DNA from: Erysipelotrichaceae bacterium
GTDB lineage: Bacteria; Bacillota_I; Bacilli_A; Erysipelotrichales; Coprobacillaceae
Assembly (NCBI GenBank): GCA_021201315.1
Contig: JAJQFG010000135.1
Location: 1-55,789 of the forward strand
Reading direction: 5' to 3'
Length of the DNA stretch: 55,789 nucleotides
This document shows, piece after piece, positions 16,980 to 26,188 of the stretch (positions are counted from its first letter, which is position 1; each line of letters begins with the position of its first letter). The notes below the pieces were generated by a model. The model did not search any database, was not told the DNA's origin, and saw only the letters and a list, made by a program, of their open reading frames with translations. Made by a program: the position numbers and the translations under genes.

Positions 16980-17819
16980 CTATACAATATCTAAATATGT
17001 TTTATGTGTTGGTGCTGGAAATTCTTGATCAATCATATCTAGTTCTTCATTAGTTAATGTAACATTTAAAGCTTTTGCATTTTCTAATACATGTCTAATA
17101 TTACCACTTTTCACAATAGCTATAATATTTGGCTTTCTAATTACAAAAGCCAACATAATTTGTGGTACAGTTGCTTGATGATTGATAGCTATTTGATTAA
17201 GCACTTTATTTTGATAAAGATTCTTCCTTAACTTACCACCATGTGCAATCGGACAATAGGCCATAATAGGAATATTATGTCTTTCATGCCAAGGAATCAA
17301 ATCATATTCAATGCCTCTTGAAGCTACGTGATATAAAACTTGATTCACTGCACATTGATTTCCATTAGGAACTTTCCATAACTCTTCCATATCATCTGTG
17401 TCAAAATTAGAAACACCCCAAGCTTTAATCATACCCCTACTTTTTAATTCTTCCATACATTCTACCGTTTCTTTTAAAGGAACACTACCTCGCCAATGCA
17501 ACAAATACAAATCTAAATAATGAGTATTCAATCTTTTAAGTGATTCTTCCAAACTTATAAATATATGATTTCTACCTGCATTATGAGGATACACTTTTGA
17601 TACTAAATATAAAGATTGTCTATCAAAATCTTTTATAGCGTCACCTATTAATATTTCTGATAGCCCATCTCCATACATTTCAGCTGTATCTATCACATTT
17701 AATCCATTTTGTATACCTGTTATAATGGCCTCTTTTTCTTGTTGATAAGTATGAGGATTTTCTCCTATATACCATGTTCCTTGTCCAATTTGAGGAAGTT
17801 CTTTATTATTAATTTTCAT
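16980..17819 (-). CDS. Aldo/keto reductase
   Basis: A 279-residue NADPH-dependent reductase of the aldo/keto family. Visible elements are LPQIGQGTWYIGE at the start, VIDTAEMYGDG (catalytic Asp and Tyr), YLVSKVYPHNAG (catalytic Lys) and LDLYLLHWRG (catalytic His). The C-terminal IAIVKSGNIRHVLENAKAL binds the cofactor phosphate. The ATG at 17819 is chosen: a longer in-frame extension overlaps the UPF0178 gene and its terminator. The SD here is weak (GGTGAT). It lies just behind the terminator of the rhomboid operon, so it may be read by read-through. Substrate unknown. Confidence 0.9.
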   Translation of the reverse strand: MKINNKELPQIGQGTWYIGENPHTYQQEKEAIITGIQNGLNVIDTAEMYGDGLSEILIGDAIKDFDRQSLYLVSKVYPHNAGRNHIFISLEESLKRLNTHYLDLYLLHWRGSVPLKETVECMEELKSRGMIKAWGVSNFDTDDMEELWKVPNGNQCAVNQVLYHVASRGIEYDLIPWHERHNIPIMAYCPIAHGGKLRKNLYQNKVLNQIAINHQATVPQIMLAFVIRKPNIIAIVKSGNIRHVLENAKALNVTLTNEELDMIDQEFPAPTHKTYLDIV

Positions 17820-17845
17820 GTTTATCACCAATATTATTGTAACAT

Positions 17846-17871
17846 AAAAAATAGAACTACGTTCTATTTTT
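17846..17871 (-). terminator. Terminator of the Ig-like/rhomboid/UPF0178 operon
   Basis: AAAATAGAAC (17848-17857), loop TAC, GTTCTATTTT (17861-17870). On the minus strand it is followed by U residues. It overlaps the UPF0178 stop. Confidence 0.8.
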
Positions 17872-18300
17872 AAGTTTTCTATTAAGATTTTGTATAAAGT
17901 TATTTGTGGTTTGAGTTGTTCTTTTTTTAGGTCCTTTAAGATGTGTTTTCCCATGCGAATGTCGTGCCTTAGCAGATTGATAACGAGAATTGATATAAAA
18001 GTCAATATTATCTTTATCTAAAGTTTTACCAGAAATATGCATAACCTGAATATTTTTTGAAATCAACAATGATGCCAAACCATAATCTTGAGTAATAACC
18101 AAATCACCTTTTTGACTATCATTAAACAATTTCATATCAACACTATCATTACCAACTTCACAATAGATTGTTTGAAAATAATCATCATTCAATTGATGTG
18201 CATAATCAATATAAACAATCATTGGTATATCATATTTCTTAGCCAAATTCTTCATTTCAGCCACATCTGGGCAACCATCACCATCTACTAATAATCTCAT
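17857..18300 (-). CDS. UPF0178 (DUF188, YaiI/YqxD) family protein
   Basis: The 147-residue protein begins MRLLVDGDGCPDVAEM, the conserved DGDxCPV-like start of this family, with DLVITQDYGLASLLI in the middle and FYINSRYQSAKARHSHGKT near the end. The family has a PIN-like fold and no firmly established role. Its ATG overlaps the rhomboid stop by four bases (ATGA). Length is normal for the family (about 150). Confidence 0.93.
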   Translation of the reverse strand: MRLLVDGDGCPDVAEMKNLAKKYDIPMIVYIDYAHQLNDDYFQTIYCEVGNDSVDMKLFNDSQKGDLVITQDYGLASLLISKNIQVMHISGKTLDKDNIDFYINSRYQSAKARHSHGKTHLKGPKKRTTQTTNNFIQNLNRKLKNRT

Positions 18301-18866
18301 ATAAATCCAATCAACAACAAAAATACAACTGCAACAATACCGCCAACCAAACCACCAATATGTCCAGTCTTAGAAATATCTCTATTGATAAAAGTATAAA
18401 CAAGATTAATCAATATAACATATAAACTACTCATAAGCCATGATAAATAAGGTCCACGTACCAATATTCCTAAAGCTATCATAGCCCCAAAGAAACCATA
18501 TACAACACCGCTTGCTCCTATCGTTAACGTATAATAAGATGACTCATGCATTTGTGTAGATATATATGTTATTAACATACTAATAATCATACTTACAATA
18601 ATAAGATACAAATAGCCAACAGTTCCTAATATATATTCAAAACTACTGCCTAATACATACATTGCATACATATTCATCAACAAATGAAAAAAATCAATAT
18701 GAATAAAATGGCAAGTAATAAAACGCCAATATTCATTATTTTCATAAATAGCAGGCATATAAAAGCCGCCTAAACGCATTGCTGTATCATATTTATCATC
18801 ATGACTTATAAAATTAATATAAGCCCAAACAACCACACATACAACAATATAAATATTAGTAATCAA
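18297..18866 (-). CDS. Rhomboid family intramembrane serine protease
   Basis: A 189-residue six-helix membrane protein with the catalytic Ser in GASGVVYGFFGA and catalytic His in KTGHIGGLVGG. The conserved HFIHIDFFHLLMNMYAMYVL segment forms helix 2. It is the minimal bacterial rhomboid, with no extra domains. The start is TTG at 18866: GGGTGGTG lies seven bases upstream and no ATG is available before helix 1. It overlaps the preceding Ig-like gene by 11 bases, so expression is tied to that gene. The neighbour, an anchored extracytoplasmic protein, is a possible substrate (inference). Confidence 0.93.
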   Translation of the reverse strand: MITNIYIVVCVVVWAYINFISHDDKYDTAMRLGGFYMPAIYENNEYWRFITCHFIHIDFFHLLMNMYAMYVLGSSFEYILGTVGYLYLIIVSMIISMLITYISTQMHESSYYTLTIGASGVVYGFFGAMIALGILVRGPYLSWLMSSLYVILINLVYTFINRDISKTGHIGGLVGGIVAVVFLLLIGFI

Positions 18867-19641
18867 TAACGTTCACCACCCTTGTTTCCTCTGTTATATT
18901 TCCAGCACTATCACTAACACTATAAACAATCTCATAAACACCCGCAATATGTGTATTCACTACGCCTTCAACTTCAATGCTACTTGTAATCCAACCATCT
19001 GTTTCATCATAAGCACTAACACCTTCTAATTCATCAAAAGTATCATCTAATCGAATCGTTATATCATCTATACCATAAATAATTGGTAGTGTTGTGTCAC
19101 TAGATAAAACAGTTATCTTTACTCTTAATGATGTTGATTGGTTACCATGTTCATCTATGACAATAATACGTTCCACATGAGATCCACTTGTATAATAAGT
19201 CTTTGATTCACTTGTTTCCTGTGTATCTTCATCAATAAAATAAGCTGCAGTTGCTGAATTATCTTCAACATCAATAAGATCTTCTGCATAAATAGTTTCT
19301 CCAATGGCTATTTCCCATGTAACCTTCTTTAAAACAACTTTTGGTTGTACAGTATCTACAACAACAATCTCAAATGTTTCTACCTGTGAATAATATGTTG
19401 CAGTTGCTGTGTATGTACCTACTTCATAAGATACATTAGATAAATCTAAAACCACTTCTGCAAGTACAGAATCTGTTGCATTGACATATTCACTAGCTTC
19501 AGTAGGTATTATTTCTCCATATTGAAACGTGAAAGTATTTCTTTTAAGTCTCATTGGTGAAATATGCGTTGCTAAATAAATAAGACCAACATCAACAATG
19601 ACAAAAAAGCTTAGGATTGTTAGTATAATTTTATTATGCAT
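18856..19641 (-). CDS. Membrane-anchored protein with bacterial Ig-like repeats
   Basis: A 261-residue protein with an N-terminal signal-anchor (about residues 5-25, IILTILSFFVIVDVGLIYL) and no cleavage motif. Residues ~95-260 hold at least two Ig-like modules with the VEDNSATAAYF-type and YEIVYSVSDSAGNITEE-type ends that mark DUF5011/cadherin-like bacterial Ig domains. The rest is acidic and Thr/Ser-rich, as expected outside the membrane. AGGAGGTGA lies close to the ATG. It is first in a tight operon with rhomboid and UPF0178. It probably acts at the cell surface; no ligand can be inferred. Confidence 0.85.
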   Translation of the reverse strand: MHNKIILTILSFFVIVDVGLIYLATHISPMRLKRNTFTFQYGEIIPTEASEYVNATDSVLAEVVLDLSNVSYEVGTYTATATYYSQVETFEIVVVDTVQPKVVLKKVTWEIAIGETIYAEDLIDVEDNSATAAYFIDEDTQETSESKTYYTSGSHVERIIVIDEHGNQSTSLRVKITVLSSDTTLPIIYGIDDITIRLDDTFDELEGVSAYDETDGWITSSIEVEGVVNTHIAGVYEIVYSVSDSAGNITEETRVVNVIDY

Positions 19642-19821
19642 TATTTCACCTCCTTGTAATACTATAACACATCTATATGAAAATTGTATGACAAATGTTA
19701 AAAATTCGCACCTAGATATTGTTTGTTTTTTGTATTATTTTAACACTAAAATGTTGTTTTTAATAGTTTCATAATTAATAAAAATATGATAAACTATTGA
19801 ATATATATGGGGGTGTATCTT

Positions 19822-21492
19822 ATGGATAAAGAAATCAGCAAAAATTTTATTGAAAAAATTATTGATCAAGATTTAAAAGAAGGAAAATATACAAAAATAG
19901 CAACGCGTTTTCCTCCTGAACCAAATGGTTATTTGCATATTGGACATGCAAAATCTATTTTATTAAATTATGGATTAACTCAAGAATATAATGGTATTTT
20001 TAATTTAAGATTTGATGATACAAATCCAACAAAAGAAAAAACTGAATTTGTTGAAAGTATAGTTGCTGATGTTGAGTGGTTAGGGGCTGAATATGATGGT
20101 GAAGTAAAATTTGCTTCTAACTATTTTCAGGATATGTATGAAGGAGCTATTAAATTAATCAAAAAAGGGAAAGCTTATGTTTGTGATTTAAGTGCAGAAG
20201 AAATAAAAGAATATCGCGGGACACTCACTGAACCAGGTAAGAATTCTCCTTATCGTGATAGAACAATCGAAGAAAATTTAGACTTGTTTGAAAGAATGAA
20301 AAATGGTGAATTCGAAGATGGTTCTAAAGTTTTACGTGCAAAAATTGATATGAGTTCTCCAAATATTAATATGCGTGATCCTGTTATTTATAGAATTGCT
20401 AGAATGACACATCATAACACAGGAGATGAATGGTGTATTTATCCAATGTATGATTATGCGCATCCAATTGAGGATGCTGTTGAAGGAATCACACATTCAA
20501 TTTGTACTTTAGAATTTGAAGATCATAGACCTCTATATGATTGGGTTGTTCAAGAGTTAGAATATGAACATCCACCTAAACAAATTGAATTTGCGAAACT
20601 TTATCTAACAAATGTTATTACAGGTAAACGCTATATTAAACGCCTTGTTGATCAAGGTATTGTAGATGGTTGGGATGATCCACGTCTTGTAACAATTGCA
20701 GCACTAAGAAGAAGAGGTTTTACTCCAGAATCATTAAAGAATTTTATGGAATTGGTTGGTGTAGCTAAAAGTAATTCTTCGGTTGATTATGCTATGTTAG
20801 AATATTGTATTAGAGATGATTTGAAACCAAAAGCGCCAAGAATGATGGCTGTTTTGGATCCTATAAAATTAGTTATAGATAATTATCCTGAGGATCAAGT
20901 TGAATACTTAGATGCTCAAGTTAATATGGAAAATCCTGAACTTGGTGTTAAACAAGTTCCTTTTGGAAGGGAATTATGGATTGAAAGAGAAGACTTCATG
21001 GAAAATCCGCCTAAAAAATATTATAGATTATTCCCAGGTAATGAAGTTCGTTTAATGAATGCCTATTTTGTTAAATGTGTTGACTTTGAAAAAGATGAAA
21101 ATGGAAATGTAACTGTTGTTCACTGCACATATGATCCTATTACAAAAAATGGTACTGGCTTCACCGGAAGAAAAGTTAAAGGAACGATTCAATGGGTTCC
21201 TGTTAAACAAGCTAAAAAAGTGACAGTAAGATTATATGAAAATCTAGTAGATGAAGAAAAAGGTGTTTATAACGAAGATGGTAGCGTTAATCTTAATCCT
21301 AATTCATTAACAGTTTTAGATAATTGTTATATTGAACCTTCTATTGAAGAATATAAACCAGGAGATTCTTTCCAATTTGTTAGAAATGGCTATTTCTGTA
21401 TTGATACAAAAGATTCAACTGAAGGCAATCCAGTCTTTAATAGAATTGTATCACTCAAAAGTTCATTTAAATTACCAAAAAAGCAGATGTAA
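19822..21492 (+). CDS. glnS: Glutaminyl-tRNA synthetase
   Basis: Charges tRNA-Gln with glutamine. The class I HIGH motif is in [17 protein letters not shown], and [10 protein letters not shown] follows as in all GlnRS/GluRS. The KMSKS-equivalent is divergent: [15 protein letters not shown] where many GlnRS have VMSKRK. The C-terminal beta-barrel anticodon domain is complete (total 556 residues, normal). The ATG at 19822 follows GGGGGTG; an upstream ATG has no SD. The gene is convergent with gltX and shares its terminator. Many Firmicutes lack GlnRS and use GatCAB; its presence here is a lineage marker. Confidence 0.95.
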   Translation: MDKEISKNFIEKIIDQDLKEGKYTKIATRFPPEPNGYLHIGHAKSILLNYGLTQEYNGIFNLRFDDTNPTKEKTEFVESIVADVEWLGAEYDGEVKFASNYFQDMYEGAIKLIKKGKAYVCDLSAEEIKEYRGTLTEPGKNSPYRDRTIEENLDLFERMKNGEFEDGSKVLRAKIDMSSPNINMRDPVIYRIARMTHHNTGDEWCIYPMYDYAHPIEDAVEGITHSICTLEFEDHRPLYDWVVQELEYEHPPKQIEFAKLYLTNVITGKRYIKRLVDQGIVDGWDDPRLVTIAALRRRGFTPESLKNFMELVGVAKSNSSVDYAMLEYCIRDDLKPKAPRMMAVLDPIKLVIDNYPEDQVEYLDAQVNMENPELGVKQVPFGRELWIEREDFMENPPKKYYRLFPGNEVRLMNAYFVKCVDFEKDENGNVTVVHCTYDPITKNGTGFTGRKVKGTIQWVPVKQAKKVTVRLYENLVDEEKGVYNEDGSVNLNPNSLTVLDNCYIEPSIEEYKPGDSFQFVRNGYFCIDTKDSTEGNPVFNRIVSLKSSFKLPKKQM

Positions 21493-21502
21493 TCTGCTTT
21501 TT
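21478..21502. terminator. Bidirectional terminator between glnS and gltX
   Basis: AAAAAGCAGAT (21478-21488), loop GTA, ATCTGCTTTTT (21492-21502), with A/T runs on both outer sides. Confidence 0.85.
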
Positions 21503-22922
21503 ATAATCTCGATAATACTTTTTCTTTACCAAGTAACATAATTGAACTTGCTAAATCAGGACCATGCATAATGCCAGTTGTAGCTATTCTAAGAGGCATA
21601 TATAACATTTTTCCTCTTACTTTTGCTTCTTTTTGAGTAGCCTTAATACATGCAAATATATTTTGCTCTGTAAATTCATCATCAGATAATTGTTCTAAAT
21701 GTGATTTGAATACTTTTAAGGTATTTGGAATTGTTTCATCTTTCATAAATTCTTGAGCTTCTTCATTTGGATGAACTTCATCTTCAAAGAATAATTGAAC
21801 CTGTTCAATGATTTCTTCACCATATGATATATGATCTTTATGTACAACAATTAAGTTTTCAATCCATTTTTGATCTTTATCTGATAAATCATATGCTTTT
21901 TCTAAGAATGGTTGACATAATTGAACTAACTCTTCTGTAGATTTTTTCTTTAAATATTGGCTATTCATCCATTTTAACTTATTGATATCAAAAATAGCAC
22001 CTGATTTTGAAATACGTTTAACATCAAATTCTTGGATTAATTCATCTAATGTAAATAGTTCCTTTTCTCCTTCAGGAGACCAACCTAATAAAGCAATATA
22101 GTTAAGAATAGCTTCATTTAAAAAGCCTTTTTCTATTAAATCCTGATATGAAGCATCGCCATTACGTTTACTTAGTTTGTGCTTTTCATCTTTCATAACA
22201 GGTGGACAATGAATATAAGTAGGAACATCCCACCCAAAAGCTTCATAAATCAAATTATATTTAGGTGTAGATGATAAATATTCATTTCCTCTTACAACAT
22301 GCGTAATTTTCATCAAATGATCATCAACAATATTAGCAAAATTATATGTAGGATAACCATCACTTTTTAATAAAACACCTTCAGATAATCCAGCATTTTC
22401 TACTTCAATATGTCCATAAACTTCATCTTCAAAAGAAGTAATTCCTGTATCAGGAATGGTTTGTCTTACAACATATTTTTCACCATTAGCTATTCTTTGT
22501 CTTGCTTCTTCTAATGAAATATTCTTACATGGATCAATATATCCTAATTCTTCATTTTCATTTTCTTGTTTTGCATCTTCAATCATTTCTTCGTCACAGA
22601 AACAATAATGTGCTCCACCTAATTCCACCAATTTATCTGCATATTCTTTATAAATAGATAATCTCTCAGATTGAACATATGGTCCTACATTTCCTGGAAT
22701 ATCTGGTCCTTCATCATAAGATAATCCTGTTTGTCTCATAACTTGATAAATCATATCAGTAGCACCTTCAACTTTTCTACCTTGATCTGTATCTTCAATT
22801 CTTAATATAAAATCTCCATTATCATGTTTAGCTATTAAGTATTCATATAATGCCGTCCTTAAATTTCCAATATGCATATACCCAGTTGGACTAGGTGCAA
22901 ATCTTGTTCTAACTTTACTCAT
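21501..22922 (-). CDS. gltX: Glutamyl-tRNA synthetase
   Basis: Charges tRNA-Glu. The 473-residue protein has RFAPSPTGYMHIGNLRTAL (HIGH) and KHKLSKRNGD (KMSKS) motifs, plus an all-helical C-terminal anticodon domain ending MHGPDLASSIMLLGKEKV. Its length is normal for bacterial GluRS. AAGGA precedes the ATG. Its start lies one base after the ispF stop, so the two are co-transcribed from the extended -10 at 23422-23430. Confidence 0.96.
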   Translation of the reverse strand: MSKVRTRFAPSPTGYMHIGNLRTALYEYLIAKHDNGDFILRIEDTDQGRKVEGATDMIYQVMRQTGLSYDEGPDIPGNVGPYVQSERLSIYKEYADKLVELGGAHYCFCDEEMIEDAKQENENEELGYIDPCKNISLEEARQRIANGEKYVVRQTIPDTGITSFEDEVYGHIEVENAGLSEGVLLKSDGYPTYNFANIVDDHLMKITHVVRGNEYLSSTPKYNLIYEAFGWDVPTYIHCPPVMKDEKHKLSKRNGDASYQDLIEKGFLNEAILNYIALLGWSPEGEKELFTLDELIQEFDVKRISKSGAIFDINKLKWMNSQYLKKKSTEELVQLCQPFLEKAYDLSDKDQKWIENLIVVHKDHISYGEEIIEQVQLFFEDEVHPNEEAQEFMKDETIPNTLKVFKSHLEQLSDDEFTEQNIFACIKATQKEAKVRGKMLYMPLRIATTGIMHGPDLASSIMLLGKEKVLSRL

Positions 22923-22923
22923 A

Positions 22924-23403
22924 TTATCCTTTTTTATTCAATAATACAACACTCTGTGAAACAATGCCTTCTTTTCTCCCAACAAAGCCCAATTTTTCGC
23001 CACGTGTTGCTTTAATATTTACTTGGTTGATATCACAATGAAGAGTTGTCGCTACATTTTGACGCATCTGCATAATATGGGGAGCCATCTTAGGTTCTTC
23101 ACATAAAATAATACTATCAATATTACCAATGGTATAACCATTTTCTACCATCATATCATAAGTATATTGTAATAGTATCATTGACGAAATACCTTTATAC
23201 TTATCATCAGTGTCTGGGAAATGTTTTCCAATATCACCTAACCCCATAGCACCAATAATGCTTTCTATAATAGCATGTAATAACACATCTGCATCACTAT
23301 GACCTTTTAATCCTTTTTCATAAGGTATTTCAACGCCACCTAATATCAATTTTCTACCCTCAACCAATTGATGAATATCAATAGATTGCCCAATCCTCAT
23401 CAT
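22924..23403 (-). CDS. ispF: 2-C-methyl-D-erythritol 2,4-cyclodiphosphate synthase
   Basis: Fifth enzyme of the MEP isoprenoid pathway. The 159-residue protein has SIDIHQL (zinc ligands of the DxH motif), [14 protein letters not shown], and [17 protein letters not shown] at the C-terminus. The ATG at 23403, the first of two adjacent ATGs, is chosen because GGAGGTG lies six bases upstream; an earlier in-frame start has no SD. It forms an operon with gltX. The other MEP genes are not in this window. Confidence 0.96.
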   Translation of the reverse strand: MMRIGQSIDIHQLVEGRKLILGGVEIPYEKGLKGHSDADVLLHAIIESIIGAMGLGDIGKHFPDTDDKYKGISSMILLQYTYDMMVENGYTIGNIDSIILCEEPKMAPHIMQMRQNVATTLHCDINQVNIKATRGEKLGFVGRKEGIVSQSVVLLNKKG

Positions 23404-23421
23404 TGCTATCACCTCCAAAAT

Positions 23422-23430
23422 ATTCTAGCA
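23422..23430 (-). promoter_or_regulatory. Extended -10 promoter of ispF-gltX
   Basis: The minus strand reads TGCTAGAAT (23430-23422), an extended -10, just upstream of the GGAGGTGA ribosome site. No clear -35. Confidence 0.5.
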
Positions 23431-23455
23431 CAAATTCATCGTATTTTCATTATAA

Positions 23456-24823
23456 TTATTTCATTGCAGGAATATAAATAGCACCTATAACTTCATTATC
23501 ATCTAACACTTGAAAAGTATACACAGGTTGATAATAACCTTTACTATCCTCATGATAGCGTATACCCAAATATTTAATATCCATATCATTTGGTAAATAA
23601 TTAATATAATCAGTAATAAAATAACCATCATTAATCATTTGATAAGCTTCATTGGGTGATATAATTGGTACTTCTTTATAAGTATCAAAAATTACAGTAT
23701 TATAGTTTATATAAGTTATATGATTATCATTTATTTGAATATCAATAGTACCATTAAGTATATAATCTCCTTTACTTTCCATATCTATAAACACTGAATA
23801 CATATTTTCCTCTTGAGTTATTGTTACATCATCTGGTATTTCAATACCAATTCTTTTTAATAATGCTTTAATATTTGATGATGTAAGATTAGAAGAATTT
23901 TCATCACTTAAAGTTCCATATTGATAAGTGCCATCGCTATTAATGGTGATAATATGATTATCTGAGGAAGTATAAATATAAGCATCTTCTCCTTTTTCAA
24001 TAGTATCAATAGTTAGATTAAGATTATCAAAAATTGTTTGTACGATATCATTACATTCTTCCTGATTAAAAGTACAAATAGTATAGATATAATCATTTGA
24101 TTTTTCTTCATCTAATTCATTCAATAATGATAAAGAAACATCAGACATATCGATAATCTGATTATAATTTTCTTTTAGATTACCTAACTCTTGTTGATGA
24201 TAAATAACAAATATTGAAGTAAAAACTACAAATGTTAAAACAAGTGGCAATTGTGCTAATATAATCTTCCATTTTGGTTTCTTATCAACTTTAATAACAT
24301 GACTATAAAGATAATGAAACAATGTAAATAAGCCATATCCTATCATACCACCTAAAAGATTATTTAAAATATCATCTGCTTCAAATATACCTCTATGACT
24401 AACCAACTGTGATGTTTCAATTAATAATGTAAAAACCAATGAAAACAATGTTGTCTTATAAAAAGCTCGCATTTTTACAAAAACTAATGGAACTAAAAAT
24501 CCAATTGGTAAGAACATTAATATATTTAATATAATATAACGCCATTCAGAAATTGAAAAGTTATTCCAAGCATAACGATAACTGCTCAATAATTGTAAAC
24601 TCACACCATAGCTAGATGATTCTCTTGAAAATAATGTAGCAATAAAAACAACAATCAAATAAACAGCTAATAATATATATTTTAAAGATTGACGTTTACT
24701 CAACGTATTCTTTTTTAAAACATGTTTATGGATATAAGCATATAAAGAAGCAATAATTATGACTATAATAAATGCAACGATTAGGCATTGAAAAGCAAGT
24801 GAAAAAAAACTTGAAAATTGCAT
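23456..24823 (-). CDS. VanZ-like family membrane protein with a large C-terminal domain
   Basis: The 455-residue protein has a VanZ-like N-terminal half (residues ~1-180) with five membrane spans, including NILMFLPIGFLVPL and SRRGIFEADDILNNLLGGMIG-like signature stretches around residues 105-165. A sixth span at about 195-215 (LPLVLTFVVFTSIFVIYH) is followed by about 240 residues outside the membrane. That part holds two weakly similar alpha/beta modules, of a kind seen in regulatory or PepSY-like domains. AGGAGG precedes the ATG. The gene has its own divergent upstream region. VanZ itself gives low-level teicoplanin resistance, but most members have no known role. Confidence 0.8.
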   Translation of the reverse strand: MQFSSFFSLAFQCLIVAFIIVIIIASLYAYIHKHVLKKNTLSKRQSLKYILLAVYLIVVFIATLFSRESSSYGVSLQLLSSYRYAWNNFSISEWRYIILNILMFLPIGFLVPLVFVKMRAFYKTTLFSLVFTLLIETSQLVSHRGIFEADDILNNLLGGMIGYGLFTLFHYLYSHVIKVDKKPKWKIILAQLPLVLTFVVFTSIFVIYHQQELGNLKENYNQIIDMSDVSLSLLNELDEEKSNDYIYTICTFNQEECNDIVQTIFDNLNLTIDTIEKGEDAYIYTSSDNHIITINSDGTYQYGTLSDENSSNLTSSNIKALLKRIGIEIPDDVTITQEENMYSVFIDMESKGDYILNGTIDIQINDNHITYINYNTVIFDTYKEVPIISPNEAYQMINDGYFITDYINYLPNDMDIKYLGIRYHEDSKGYYQPVYTFQVLDDNEVIGAIYIPAMK

Positions 24824-24844
24824 AATTAGTCCTCCTTACAAAGC

Positions 24845-24880
24845 AATTATACACACTTATTAAAATAAGTGTGTATAATT
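24845..24880. promoter_or_regulatory. 17-bp perfect inverted repeat between divergent genes
   Basis: Arms of 17 bp (24845-24861 and 24864-24880) flank a 2-nt centre; the core is TTATACACACTTATT. TATAAT occurs on both strands within the arms (24846-24851 and 24874-24879). It sits between the VanZ gene and the PTS IIB gene. No long U-run follows on either strand, so a bidirectional operator is likelier than a terminator. Confidence 0.6.
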
Positions 24881-24980
24881 TTATGAAAAATAAATAATTT
24901 TTTTAAAATATTCATTTTTTAAGCCAATCTCTCTAAGTTTATGTTACAATATAAATAAATATGAAAGGAGATTACATTTT

Positions 24981-25286
24981 ATGAAGATTTTATTATGTTG
25001 TAAAGCTGGTGTTACTTCTAATATGTTCGCTGCTGCATTAAAAGATGAAGCAGAAAAGAAAGGTATTGAAGAAGTTATTGTTTGGGCTGCTGCAGAAACT
25101 GCTGTTGAATATTCTGCACAAACTGCTGATATTATTTTAGTGACTCCACAACTTAGAAGTTCACTTACTAAATTTGAAGATTTAGCTAATCCTGGTACCC
25201 CTGTTATTTTAATTAGTGATGATGATTTTGTACAATTCAATGCCAAGAAAGTTTTAGATGAAGCATTAGCTCAATATAATGCATAA
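24981..25286 (+). CDS. PTS lactose/cellobiose-family IIB component, stand-alone
   Basis: A 101-residue protein with the IIB phosphocysteine in MKILLCCKAGVTSNM. Two adjacent Cys, at residues 6 and 7, occupy the active-site position. The rest reads ADIILVTPQLRSSLTKFEDL, typical of IIB-Lac/Cel. No IIA or IIC gene is next to it. AAAGGAG lies nine bases before the ATG, and a terminator follows at 25291-25313. It is convergent with an RpiR regulator that could sense a related sugar phosphate. It may work with an unlinked transporter or have become regulatory. Confidence 0.85.
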   Translation: MKILLCCKAGVTSNMFAAALKDEAEKKGIEEVIVWAAAETAVEYSAQTADIILVTPQLRSSLTKFEDLANPGTPVILISDDDFVQFNAKKVLDEALAQYNA

Positions 25287-25290
25287 TATT

Positions 25291-25313
25291 GCTGGATTAT
25301 TCCAGCTTTTTTT
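25291..25313 (+). terminator. Terminator of the PTS IIB gene
   Basis: GCTGGA (25291-25296), loop TTAT, TCCAGC (25301-25306), then T7. Confidence 0.9.
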
Positions 25314-26163
25314 ATTTTTTCATATCTGCCATTTTTTCATAATAATTAAGTTTATTACTAATATTTTGATCATAATCAAGTTTAAAATAACATGTATATA
25401 GACAATCTAGAATATATAATATAGATAAACGAGTTGCGAAGGATGATATTTTATTATAGTGATCTTCATAAGATGACATGTAGAGAATATGAGTAGCATA
25501 AGGTATGATTTTATCATTATCTGTAGAAGTAATTAAGATAATAGGCGTTTTATTTTTCTTTAAATGCATCACTAAATCTTTAACAAGCATTCCTCTGCCT
25601 CCAAAAGATATCACTATAGCACAATGCGTATGATCACTAATTGAGACTGATAAACGCTGTAAATATTCATCAACAGGCACATTAACATAAACACCTATTT
25701 CCTGCATTTGAAATTTGAAATTCTCAGCAAAATAAATGTTTCCTGCAGAAGTATAAACATCTATCATTTTGGCTTTTTTGAGTTTAGATACTGAAAGACG
25801 TAATTCTTCTAAATCTAGTAGATTTATAGTAGATGTAATTGTTTGATCATAGACTGTTTGTAATTGATGGGTTATTTGGTATTGGGTGGCATTTTTATCT
25901 ACAGGATAATTATAGTTTAAATTATCTGATTCTTTCATATAATTATCTTTATTAGATGATACCAATACTTTAAGTTCTGATAAACCTGATATATCTAATT
26001 TCTTACATAAACGATATATTGTTGAAACGGATACAAAACATGAAGATGCAATTTCCGATGCACTTTTTTCTATAAAATCTTCAGTATGATTTTTGATATA
26101 AGATACTAATGTTTCCTCTGATTCAGTTAAATTCATAAGATTAAGTTTATTAAAAATGTTCAT
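25312..26163 (-). CDS. RpiR/MurR family transcriptional regulator
   Basis: The 283-residue protein has an N-terminal RpiR-type helix-turn-helix (residues ~30-60, SASEIASSCFVSVSTIYRLC) and a C-terminal SIS sugar-phosphate domain (from about residue 125, with MIDVYTSAGNIYFAENF). This group represses sugar or amino-sugar genes until a sugar phosphate binds. The ATG at 26163 follows AGGAGG; the longer frame upstream is rejected. It is the last gene of an operon with two Cof-type HAD phosphatases, suggesting control of a sugar-phosphate step. Confidence 0.9.
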   Translation of the reverse strand: MNIFNKLNLMNLTESEETLVSYIKNHTEDFIEKSASEIASSCFVSVSTIYRLCKKLDISGLSELKVLVSSNKDNYMKESDNLNYNYPVDKNATQYQITHQLQTVYDQTITSTINLLDLEELRLSVSKLKKAKMIDVYTSAGNIYFAENFKFQMQEIGVYVNVPVDEYLQRLSVSISDHTHCAIVISFGGRGMLVKDLVMHLKKNKTPIILITSTDNDKIIPYATHILYMSSYEDHYNKISSFATRLSILYILDCLYTCYFKLDYDQNISNKLNYYEKMADMKK

Positions 26164-26188
26164 AAGAATTCCTCCTATGAACATTATA

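Noticed and set aside
16980-18005. Longer aldo/keto reductase (341 residues)
   Set aside because: The extension overlaps the UPF0178 gene and its terminator; the family starts at 17819.
24944-25246. Minus-strand 100-codon frame over the PTS IIB gene
   Set aside because: Antisense to a well-supported IIB gene; composition is that of the reverse strand.
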